DNA of 64,000 bases. It comes from Anticarsia gemmatalis. Lineage: Eukaryota > Arthropoda > Insecta > Lepidoptera > Erebidae. This document shows, in pieces, positions 27,049 to 39,200 of this stretch. The translations under genes and the position numbers were made by a program. The notes beneath the pieces were generated by a model, which was given only the letters and a program-made list of their open reading frames with translations, had not been told where the DNA came from and ran no database searches. The DNA lies in assembly GCF_050436995.1 (NCBI RefSeq), contig NC_134755.1:7565001-7629000 (forward strand), written 5' to 3'. Numbering within the stretch: the first letter of the stretch is position 1; every line of letters begins with the position of its first letter.

Positions 27049-29302
27049 TCAAACCTTTTTATGATTGCTTTTTACAATTTGATTAAATCTCTTAATTTCT
27101 TGTCTCACGTGAGGTAATTCTTCATACCTTTCGTTTATTTCCCACTTGTCCCCTTGTGACACCATGGGGAAAAAGTAGGGTAGCCCTAAAAAAGTAAGAG
27201 TATTTTAAATTAATCTTTATTCAAAGCTCATTGATTTATTTTATTTTGTGCTAAATTAATTTGTAGAAACTACTATACGTTTTTAAATACACTTCGAGCT
27301 ACGGCAGACTTTTCGCAGTAGGTACGTTCAAGTTCAGATTGTCATACGCTAACCAATAGACATATTTGAAGATATTTATTAATTTGATAGTTATATTTAT
27401 GTGCTAGGTCTAGGAGCAAATATTAAAAAGTAATTTACCTTTTATAGTTCTTAAAGATCCATCACTGATCACACCCATGCTAATACAATGTGTTTTATCA
27501 GGAGCTGCTCGTGGTTTCCACACATTAATCATATTTCTACACATCTCCCAAGCTTTATAAATACATCCATAAGGATTTTTCGTCGATACTTGTGTTAGCT
27601 TAAAGATAATACCATTATTAACAGCAATTAGAAAAATATGCATAGAAAGATTGCTCCTGGTACCAATTTACACGTGCCCGGTCCCTTCATGATCTTCCAA
27701 ACTATGTAAGAGTCGGCTTCCAGTCTCACCGGATGCAGCTGAATATCAGTGTTTTACATGAAGCGACTGCCAATCTGGGTTATAACGCCGTACGGTAAGA
27801 CTGGTTGTCAGACTTCCAAGCTTCTGACTACTGTTAACGACTGTCAGAGATCTTTGAAATTGACAGCCGGGACCCACAATTTAACGTGCCTTCCGAAACA
27901 GAAACAGCTACATTTATGAAGTGAAAATTTTGTAATATCTTAATTCTGCTGAAGAGGAGGGAACGAAGTCTTCACAAAATACGTAGATCTTGTGTAAGAT
28001 GCAGGGGTTCCTCTTAAACCTTGCATGCTAGCTAAGCACGGGTTAAAAGAATTCAGTTAAATGCAAACATAATAGGTAGGAATTCACGATTTCAGATAAT
28101 ATACATGTTAAGTACCTTTTCAATAAATTCTCTTCTCATCCAAGAAGCATTGAACTGCGTATTGTCCATCTTCAAGGGGTCCAAAAGCTTCACACTAACC
28201 ATTTCCCAGTCACAATGTGTTTGAGTAAGTATCTCATCATATTTAACTAAAGGTTTTTCAATTTCAACGTGGAAATCCAAATCGTTGGCTCCCCAAACAT
28301 AAACATGATTTATGTCGTTACATTGGACCTGAAACATAAATTACAAAACCTTGCATTTAGCAACGACGCCGACTTTAGGCGAAAAGTGTAATAGATACTA
28401 TTGCAGTGAAAGAAAGTTGGGATACATGTTATACTTATTTTAAAAAGATTATTAATACGTTCATATGAACGGTTTCATTCCTATCTACTGCTCTAAAATC
28501 GAGAATCCAGCACAAACGTTCAACCTTCGTTTGAGGTTTAAGGCTGCAGGAGGAAACAAAAGAACCTGGTAGAACTGGTAAATAGATAGTTACCTTAAGG
28601 TGTTCACTTAACAGAGTCTTTGCTAAAGCCGGTATAGGTGACGGACAGTAATAACCAGATGGTTTAATGTCACATCCTATTGTGTTCAGTATATCAAGAA
28701 CAATTAAACCGTCTGTGATGATTATCGGCTTCTTATCTTTCCGCTTAGCATCCAATTCTTCTATAGCCGCTGACTTTCCTAGGCTGTAGGCTATTTTTAT
28801 AATCAAATAGAAGCTATCAAAGTGATCATCGGTATCTAAATTATCGAAGTCCAGGACATTTGGATTAGCAAAATTACTCATGAAACAAAATATATCGGCG
28901 TCTGAAATACTGAAATAAAATTAATAACTTGAATAATATATTTTGTTGCGCTTGGATACTAGGTATATGTAGGCATGAGTACTTTAACATATGACGGCAT
29001 AGTGTAGTTACCTCGGTAAATCTGATGTAGCGACAATAGTATGTAGACATGCAAGGTTACAACCTATCACTTCTTGTATAAATTCTTGTGCAGAAGGAAT
29101 CTCATTGGAATATACTAAAAGTGTCATGTGAATTAGTTGTTTCATTCCAAACACTGCTCCCGATAACATTTTGATAATGGTTAATTGAGAAGCCGGTACC
29201 AGAGGATTTACCATTAATATCCTCAAGGGTTCCAAAGTTTGATCATACAAAAAGTTCATTTCTTTAAAAGGTAGCTCAAATAATCTAGCATTCGATAATA
29301 AT
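27049..29302 (-). CDS. MDH1B: Malate dehydrogenase 1B-like protein (N-terminal part not found)
   Basis: Five exons join in phase: 29302-29012, 28909-28594, 28328-28116, 27598-27439 and 27185-27049 (stop TGA), giving about 371 residues. The chain follows the cytosolic MDH fold: LRILMVNPL then GAVFGM (strand/loop near the nucleotide site), DADIFCFM, VYVWGAND, WMRREFIEKL, and CISMGVISDG followed by the closing YFFPMV and a helical tail. The match is best to the MDH1B branch, for example PLRILMVNPLVPAS against the corresponding MDH1B segment I remember. The usual glycine-rich NAD loop is absent and the catalytic histidine after 'WGN' is replaced (WGAND), so MDH activity is unlikely. Human MDH1B carries an N-terminal extension; I found no matching exon between 29303 and 30239. 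The exon starting at 29302 begins mid-codon, so an upstream exon should exist, or translation may start at the ATG at 29259. It is divergent from RUFY. Confidence 0.8.
27655..27905. repeat. Interspersed repeat in the last-but-one MDH1B region
   Basis: The stretch from TACACGTGCCCGGTCCC through GTCGGCTTCCAGTCTCACC and GACAGCCGGGACCCACA to CGTGCCTTCCGAAACA lies in the intron between the exons at 27598 and 28116. I remember this string of blocks as a very common lepidopteran repeat of the LINE-related type. It is decayed, with no intact reading frame. Confidence 0.6.
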
Positions 29303-30239
29303 CTGTAATATTATTAATCTAATCTAATCTAACTATACAATACAAATACAATAATTTCACAAATCGTAGAAAAGCTGCTGTAAGTCTGTGAAAGGTGATG
29401 TCAAATTCTCGTCAAGATGACACTACACAAAACCAAATAGGTATGTATAGGAAAAGGTTAGTAGGTAGGGTAGATTACAAAACTTAGGATTTATTTTAAG
29501 GTGCTCTGTGCAGCACAAACGCTCAGTCTGTTCAAATATTATAAAGCGGTCACCAATCTTTGGAATGACCGCGCCAAGGATTGCTTAACCTACAAATCGT
29601 TTACCGACCAGTAACTTCTGTCTTAAAACATGGAATTAAATATCATATATTTTAAAGTTACGACGTATGAAACTCTTGCTTATCAACTCGTAGATTCCTG
29701 CCGAGCAGTTAACAGATAGAATCTATCTGTTATCTATGAAATGCAAAGGCTGTAACAAAAAACTGGTTGAAGTTCAAACGGTTTTCTTTTCAAAGTTTTG
29801 GAAACATATAATGTAATTCGAAGATTTGTTTTCTTAAACTTAGTTCCAAAATTCTGTTACTTGGAATAAAACTTCTTCATTTTTGATCTATCAACGCCAT
29901 CTTACGAGAGAATTGAAAAGTTCGTACGATTCTTGGCTGACGAAATATAAAACAAAGATGGAGCCAGCATGCAATCATGCGATAAGCAGAGTTTGGACTT
30001 GTTACCATTCGTTATTGAATGTTAGTTTTAACATTGATATTATTATTAGAATTAATTTTAAAATGGTTATCACTTACATTCAAAGTTTATTACATCCTCT
30101 GTAAATGCGATTGATTACATATTTTTGACAATTTATTTGTCGATTAGTCAATGACATAATTGACATAAGATTGACGCGTTTACTTTTTGTTATATTTTGC
30201 TCGAAATGTTTAGGGAAGTGTTATATTGTTGATATAATT
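29303..30239. promoter_or_regulatory. Divergent intergenic region MDH1B / RUFY
   Basis: About 0.94 kb separates the first found MDH1B exon (minus) from the upstream RUFY start codon (plus). No further coding exon could be recognised on either strand, although the missing MDH1B N-terminus was looked for. It may hold a shared promoter. No TATA box or other core element is convincing enough to place. Confidence 0.4.
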
Positions 30240-33200
30240 ATGGCTTCCTCGAGGGAGAGAGATGTTCAAGTGTCGCCAGCAACCTCAACATCATCAGTGA
30301 AATCACATTTATTTGAAAGATCTCCATCCGTTTCATCATCAAGAGAAGACAAATGGCCGGAACTATTGTTATCCAGACCTTACAAATCTTACTACTACAG
30401 CTCAACGAGTAAGTACTATAATAATCATTCACCTCATCCCTTTTTCTGCGTAATATTAACCTGTTAAAAAAGTTGACCCATTGTTATAACAATGTAAACG
30501 TAAACTGTGCAATCAAAATTACGTGTATTTGACAAGATTACGTGTTTGTATTTTGGTAAAGATATCGCGTGACCGCTACATTGATATCAGTTGTTTTTAC
30601 GCTCTGGTGTATATAATTGCATATTTGGTGAATAATGTGATACTGTTTACTTATGTTAAACAGTATTGTTCTAATTCGCCAATACTATTCTTTAAAGTTT
30701 TATCTTTGGTATTGTTTTTATCATTAAGCAGACAAATTCCGTCATGTATAGTTACTGTGGTTTATTTATATTATTTATGAGTTATACTTACTTTTTATTC
30801 TGAAAATAATAACATCTGAAATAAGAAAAGTAAACGCACAAAAAAATCGTGTAATTAGCGGCGGTCAAAAGAGTGTTGTTTTATTTTTGTGATACATTTC
30901 CTTGTTTATGTATTGCCTGATAACTGTTGCTAATCTGTACAGTGTATTGCATTGTTCATATAATTTTTTGGGTGCTTATCAGTAATGATTGACTATTTAG
31001 TCTCAGAAATACTAAGTTACTGCTATAAAATTTTGACTGCCTCCGTGGCGCAGTGGTTTAGGTCGCCACGCCGATACCACTGCAACGGGAGGTCGTGGGT
31101 TCGATTCCCACACAGTCAATTATTTGTGCGATCCACAATAATTGCTTCGGGTCTGGTTGTGCTTTGTGTCCGTTGTTTGTATGTTTGTAAAAGTCCCCGC
31201 AACACAAGAGCAATTCTTAGTGCGGGAGTTGTCTTTAAAAAAAAAAGAAAAATGTTTTCATATGGTGACATTATTTGTAGTTAGCCAAGGCTACTTACTA
31301 TTCTAGGGAATTGTAGTAACAAAACATTAAAACTAGTATAAATGTTAATGTGAAATAAAATTAATATTCACCAAAGTAATTTTGCGATATAATCTTGAAA
31401 AAAATATTTATTATAAATCTGTCATCACACCAGGTTTTAGAATCTATTGTGTCAATAACATTTCATGTAATTATCAATTTATTCAATTTTGACAGTCTGT
31501 TAACCACCTGTGTCAATTTTGAATGTAAAATGTATAATTTTTGTTTCATATGTCTTTTGCTCCCGTACATTCTATTCTGACCACAAACCATTTCTGTTTA
31601 ACACTAAGGATTTTTCTAAAAGATCTATAATTCTATATCAGTAAAAGAGACATGTAACTGAATATAATAACCCAATTTTGTGGCTTGTGGACAAGTTTTG
31701 GGCAACATATCTGATAAGTAAATGAACATCAAATGAATTAAAATAACAGTCATTATTTCACCTTATTAGATAATCAAGACTACAAGCCATCAATCTGTAC
31801 TCACTCTATACACTCTATACTACTTGTGTCTCAAAAGTAAGGTACATGAAGATTGTGCATGATACTCGTACAGTTGTGTATAATTAATAAAATTAAAAAT
31901 GTCAGAAGCATTTAATTCAAGCAACGTCACCAAAAGCTTCGTTATTAATTGCTATTCTTCACTTCAATTCATGTAGGAGAAGGTGTATGTTTAGCCATAA
32001 GCAATGTTAGTCTTGTAAAGGTGCTAGGCCTATAGCTAAATCAGGCATCTTACCAAACTCAAAAGCGAAATATTCCGAAATAAATTAGAAAAGTCCAATA
32101 CTACTTTGCCTGACCTGGGAATCGAATCTGGGACCTCATGATCAGCAGTTGAATACACTACCTGCCGTGCCATAAAGGCAATCTAGCAGGTTGAATTTAT
32201 TACAGGATATCTATATATTTAGATGTAGTTTATTAATTAGTTCAGTCTGAATTTAATTTTATACCTAAATTAACGAAGCCGCTAACTAATTATTGTACGT
32301 ACTTATTATACATGCATTCAACTACATCTTTCTACACTCCATGGTTTTACCAAAACCATAGCATGTTACCCTCGTTTTTAATTTCCCAACCGGTTGGATA
32401 GATGGTGCTACTCGTACCGAGTATTGATTTTACGGCTGTCGTAGGTCGCAAGTGGCATTTGCCGGGAAATCAATATTTATTCTGAACCTGCTGGAAAAAC
32501 CATTTTCGCGTACAATCTTTCGCGTTCGTTTCCTCACGTAAAGGTTGCTCTTTGGAAGTTTTACCTACGATTACGCTAATACACCCAGTATATCGCGACA
32601 AAACCAGTGACCTGATAAACACCATCTAATTTGACCTTCAAAATTGCGCATCGTGTGAAATGAATATAAGGGGGTGATCAAAATTCACGTGACAGTGTTG
32701 ATTGTTTCGCTTGATAGTTTATTTGCTGCTTTATTATGCGTTCTCTTGCCGCGGTCCATGGGGTTGATCCCTTGCCTGAATTAGGCATTCCATCTGCCTT
32801 ACAACATCAGGGTGACGGCAACCCAGACGCCGACATGGCCGGCGCACAGGACACCATCTACCTGTGTAATTTCCGCGTCTCCGTCGACGGCGAGTGGCTT
32901 TGTCTAAAGGAATTGCATGATATGGAAATGCAAGATTCATTCCATCGTCCATCTGGGCAAGGCGTAATTACATCGCCCGATGACCCGATGAATACTTTGA
33001 TGGGTAACTTCATAGATATAAATATTAGTTAAATTATTTGTGTCATTTGTAAACAAAAGTCATTGTTAGATTGTTATTAATTTTGTAGCCAGGGATCCCG
33101 TAGTGATCGAACGCAGTAATCTCGTCAACATCTCGAAGTTAATTGTGAAAGAGCTGATCGAACAATCGCTGCGCTATGGAAGAATGCTTGACAGTGATCA

Positions 33201-36200
33201 CTTGCCATTACATCACTTCTTTATTGTCCTCGAGCATGTTATGCGTCATGGACTCAAGCCGAAAAAGGTAATTCGCTACACATTTTATCTGTACTTTTAC
33301 GCGTTCATTCATTATTTGTTTGTATTAGAAAATGTCTAATTCATAAATGGTTTTCCCTTAATACGCAGCGGCTGTTTATGACTCACTGATATAACCAATT
33401 TGCAAATTAGCTATTCCGTAATTATGTTAGAAAATGACCACAAGTTACTAGATGAGCATAATAAATTATGATATTATGAAACAAATAAATCGGTTCGTTA
33501 ACTAATTGACCTCATAATATTAGAGAATCATAATAGGATAATTATAAAGAACCGTAAACCCTTTTATTTTGATTTGAATATTCTACATGTTTTTAAATTC
33601 GTAGGGATTACTTGGCCCGAAGAAAGAGCTGTGGGATATTCTGCAAATGGTTGAGAAATATTCACCAGAGGCAGCTGATATCACAGCGAGTGTCAGAGAT
33701 CTTCCAACAGTCAAGTAAGAATATACTTACACGTAGCCGATGAGTTATATTATTGATAAGTAGTGTTGATTAAATTCATCTTCAACATCTTCATACCACA
33801 TTTTTTTACAACATACTTAAGTCATTACTGAATATTTGTTAGGATCTTTCGGCTCTAAAACTGTCACTTGATCTTTTTTTTGCGTTAGAATTGTTACACG
33901 ATAGTTTAATTTTCGACATCTTTGTAGGACCGCTATGGGACGAGCTCGAGCCTGGTTGAGACTGGCCTTAATGCAGAAACGTCTTGCCGATTATCTACGT
34001 ATACTTTTAGAACATCGCGAAGACACTCTTGAGGAGTACTTCGAACCTCACGCTCTGATGTTAAACGAGGAGGCTGTTATCATCACCGGTCTACTCGTCG
34101 GCCTTAACGTCGTTGATTGTAACTTGTGTGTGAAGGTAAATATACTGAAGGTCTTTGGCATTTGACTGTTTATGCTCAAAATAACAGAACTTTGTTTAAG
34201 CAGGACTATTTCTGATGTTATTATAGTAAGGCTGCTTTCGTTAAACATGTCGACATTTTGGTCCCGGAAAACAGTCTAAACAACACGAAAAATCTTTAAA
34301 TAAGACTGAATGCACAAAGCCTTTAAAGATATGAAATTGTTGTATTATTTTTAAATCTTGTACACAGGAGGAGGACTTGGATAGTCAGCAAGGCGTGATA
34401 GATTTCTCGCTTTACTTACGTGGCAGCAATTCTTCCAACGATCTAGCCGGCAATGGAAACAACGGCGATGCTGAACCTAAGCAACGTCACATCAACACAA
34501 TGCTCGACCAAAAGAATTACATTGAAGAACTCAACCGACATCTCAAGTAAGTTTCCAATTCATTGTTAGAAAATTCACACGTTAATTAGTCAGTTCTGCA
34601 GCTGACTGTGAATTGTTTTCTATTGAGCGTTGTTCCGTATAATAATGTCATTTGAGAAATAGATATACCGGCTTGATAAAAAGCGGTATAATTAAAATAA
34701 ACAATTATACCTAGTTAAATAATTACTTATCGTAGCCTAAAACTGCTAAAACAATTATAGTTTATTTTTAAAGCGGCTTGAATGGGTTTAATTCCTTGCA
34801 TGAAAGTTAAGACTACTTTGTTCAAGGTACATAATTATATAATAAAATAACAATTATAATTTAAATTATTTATTATATAGTATAGTTTCAATTAAATCGT
34901 GTTTTACATTTTATTATGTATAAAATCACGCTCAAATAAGGTAGTTTTTTCCCGTTCAATGACCGACCGAAGTGATGATTTAAAAACAAATTGCTATTAT
35001 GAATGAACAATGAAAATACCTGTGGGTGGGAGTATAAAGGAATAATAAATTAGCGCTTAAAAATATCAGATGTCATATTTTTTCGTTCAGTAAACTTAAA
35101 TCCCAAAACTAAAGCAGATACCAAGTGTTTACATACCTTTAAATTGAAAATGCTTCCAAAATCTGGTTTGATGAAAATTAATTGCTTTTTGTTATTTCCT
35201 TTAATGAAAAAGACAGTCGTGGCTGTTGTTACCTAAGCCACCAGCTCCTCTTATAGTGTCTTAATGTAGGTACATTAAGGAAAAAAAAAATAATTACGAT
35301 TTTTCTTTAATAAATAATAAACCTTTTAAAAATTGAATTGCGGAACTTGAGGAAACTTTTATTAACGCACTATTATATTTTAGCGCTACTGTAGCCAACC
35401 TACAAGCCAAAGTTGAGAGCCTAACAACCACCAATGCTCTGATGAAGGAAGACCTCGCCATCGCCAAAAACACCATGATCACATTAGTTGAGGAAAATAA
35501 TCAACTGAAACACGCTTTGGGTAATTACTCATTTGTTTAACACGTAATGTCTACATTTTACCGTTGTTATATCCTACTAATATTATAAATGCGAAAGTTT
35601 GGCGAGTATGTATGTATGGATGTTTGTTTCTCTTTCACGCAAATACTACTGATACTATTACTATGATATGGTATATAGGTAGCTGAAGACCCAGAATAAC
35701 ACATAGGCTACTGTTTATCCCGGAGTTCCCGGAGGATCGGGATGTACACGGGAGGGGTTTCCACGCGGACGAAGGCGCGGGAGGCCTCTAGTTAAACATA
35801 AATTTCTCAATTCTATTCAAAGAAAAAAGTCATTCACTGTCATACAATCACCTTTCATATGACCTAATATGTAGGTACATGTGTAGCTTGTGTATCTTAC
35901 TCTATCTGAGATAAAGAGTCTAGTCTAAAAGATAAAAATATAAATCCAAGATTATATATAAAATGTACGATAATACTCACTATTTTCTACAAGTAGGCCA
36001 ACTCTTATACTAATAAAACATTAACCCAAATACGATTTTATAATGACCACGGCCGGAAAGGGAAACCTCTCATGGTCATCAGTGTTTACTATCGAAATCA
36101 CAGTACGAATAACAATAATAGAAAATACAGTAGATAAGACACCTTGCACTGATGAGTCACTAGCTATTGTAACGCTTAGTAGGCATTAGTATGCCGAGCT

Positions 36201-39200
36201 TGTCGCTCGCGTCATATAAACTCAGTTATTATTTAACCACGAACGTGCAACCGTTATGCACACCAAGTCCAATAAATGGGCAATTCAACAGCAAAAAATC
36301 AACAAAAACATACATTTTGGATCAAATCCTGTGAGTTATTTATACCGGTGTAAATATATCGCCGGCCTGTGTTTATTTGTGCGTCGACTAAACTCGTGTT
36401 GTTTTTTTTTGCACAGGTCAAGACATTACCAAAGATACTAGGATGAAGGTAACGGAACTGCAATCTGATGAAGAGGTAAGAACAGTTATATTTTTTGTTT
36501 ATTTTTTTAATATAAATTTTGTGCTTTAATTCTGATTCTGAATATTTTTTTCTCGTGTTAAGTTGACAGTATGTAAACAAAGCAATTACTTACAACATTA
36601 TGATCATTTCTTTATGGTGAACATAAAATTTGCATTATTCAGTTATTAATTCACTTGGTTATGTTTTCCTTATTGCCTTTAAGTAGGTATACTTGAACAC
36701 CATTCTCTGCTATCATATTACTATGACGAAGACACTTACCTGACCGTTTAATTTCAATAATTTTAAAAACACCTTAGTTTATATTAATTTCTTACGATTT
36801 AATAATTTCACATTATAGGCTTCAAAATGTCGTATTCATGTCTTCATATTTTCCCTGTTTTACTTTGTCTAATAATCCGAAAATAATGACGTGTAATCGC
36901 ATGATTCTTGAAACACTCATGTTTGTTTTGATGATATAAGATATACAGGTGATGAATAAGTGTCTCTGTATTTCAAAAGATAATGTAACACGTATTGTTT
37001 TCAAACACGTGGTCACAGAAACATTTCACCAATCTCTCCAACTGCAATATATGGCGCCGAGAATATAAATAACTCGTCTTCGATATAAATAGATAACCGC
37101 ATGTGTGATTTTAAAAATAGTACGATTTAGATAGCAACCATCACTTTTCAGGAGAAACGTAGCGTCAAAAGCATAACGTCTGATAAGTCTAAAAATGATA
37201 GTGAAGCGAGCAAGATCCTCGAGGAGGAACGAAAGAAATATTTGGAACTGCAGAAAGAACTGGACTTGCAGGTAATATTTGTTTGAATGCACATTATTGT
37301 ATTACAAATGTTTATGTTTATTCACGTAAAGTCAAGGCCGGTAAGTAATGACTGCATTGTTGAATGTCAGTTCACAATTACTTTTATTCAATTTCACAAT
37401 TGTCTGTCTATTACGTGAATTGTTCATTATATAACTCTTTGTGTTCAATAATCTGCTTCTGGATGAGGTCACGAGGAAAGGTAATTGCTTGTCTCTCATA
37501 ATGCACATATGAATTTCTACTGCAGATTTCACTGAAAGCTGAAATGGAGGTCGCTATGAAATTGTTAGAGAAAGATATACACGATAAGCAAGATACAATT
37601 ATATCGCTGAGGAGGCAACTCGACGATATAAAACTTATTAATCTAGAGATGTACAAAAAACTACAGGTGAGTCTTTACTCGAAATTCACGAAATAGCATG
37701 ATGTTTGAAAATCTATTAGGATTTTGTACCCTTACTTTTTCACCACTGATTGACCAACCACTCGCGCTTGTTGCGTCAATCGTTGCTGAAGTTTCTTTCT
37801 TAATTTGTATTTCATGGTCCGTTGATGATCAATACAAGTTTACTATAAAATTCACTCTCACTTTCAATTCGCCGACGAGTCCGTAATACTGGGGTTTTAG
37901 TTAAAATGCATCGTTATTCACACAAAAGATGAGCATCTTTTTGTTAAGTGTTGTCAAGGAGATGTAACAAAGGCGATGCCCCGCGAAGGTCGTCGTGCTA
38001 TGCGCGTGGGCACACCGACTAACACCGCTTGATTCCCGCCCATGCATACTTATTATCCCACCGATTTGATTAATTAACATTATGCTTATTTATCATATTA
38101 TCTTTGTACCTATTCATAATACTAGCATACCATTATTTATTGCTTATAACTTGTACCTATATTTGTGTAATTTGTCTTGCACACTTAATTTGTGTCTTTG
38201 TTATGTTTCTGTACAGTATTTTTTATTTTATTTATATTCCACTAACACGTCCTAATATATTATTTGATATATATGTCCGATACTAATACCATGCTGTATT
38301 CACAATGCCGCGTTTGTCGTACGGAAGGAATGCGAGATGGAACTGACGCAGAAGGGTGAAATGGTGTCGAGGCTTCAAGGGAAGGCCGAGCAAATTGGCA
38401 AAATACTCCACAACCTTGAGAAATATAACCACTTCCTAGGACCCGATAATGATTTAGTCAAAGCTCTTAGATCTCCCACCACTACCGAGAATAATCTAGG
38501 AGAAAAGTTAGAGAAACTCAAAGCACAAAGCGCCGCACTAAAGGGTACAAAGTCTAAGGATGAAGGCCCTCCACATAAAAAACTAAACCTCCAGGAAATA
38601 CCACCGTTCCGTAAGACTAGCAGTAACGATAAGACAATAGGTCCCGTTGCAGAGTAGACTACGCTGTTCTAACATTCTTGTAAATATTAATAATTCAATA
38701 TTAAAGATCTGCCTGGTGGTGTTTCCTGTTTACTAATCAATATAAAAATGTATTACTAACAAGTTTTAATATTATAATAGTCAATTGATTCTGTTGAGGA
38801 TGATACGATGGTTATTCAATAAATAAATTTGTCATTTTAATAAGTACCTATTTATACTATTCATACCACTGTATTAGCCTCAGAATAAAGTACTAACGTC
38901 AATATGTATGGAACGTTAACAACGCATCGGTTATGTACCTACTAACAGCTTAATACTAACAGTAATAATCTTACTTCCGCTCAAATGAGTTGACATTTTA
39001 TTCAGCTAAACTGTATTGGCCTTGTTTTAGGAATGTGAAAGTTCCTTGAAACATAAAACAGAGCTAATAGCCAAATTGGAAGCAAAGACTGAGTCAATGG
39101 GCAGCACGATACATCAACTTGATGAGAAGTAGGTTTTACTAATTTTTACTATGACTGCGCATCAGGCAGGCCTCGGCCTGTGATCATCCAAGGATCGAAA

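Noticed and set aside
28892..28901. Acceptor at 28902 for MDH1B exon 2
   Set aside because: It puts the exon out of phase with the exon ending at 29012; the acceptor just upstream, giving a start at 28909, keeps the frame and the MDH alignment.
29881..30000. Possible MDH1B N-terminal exon on the minus strand
   Set aside because: One open frame with a GTAAGA donor exists, but its translation does not resemble the family's N-terminus.
31033..31119. A functional tRNA gene
   Set aside because: The cloverleaf-like head has A- and B-boxes but is fused to a repeat body and a poly-A tail, which is the structure of a SINE.
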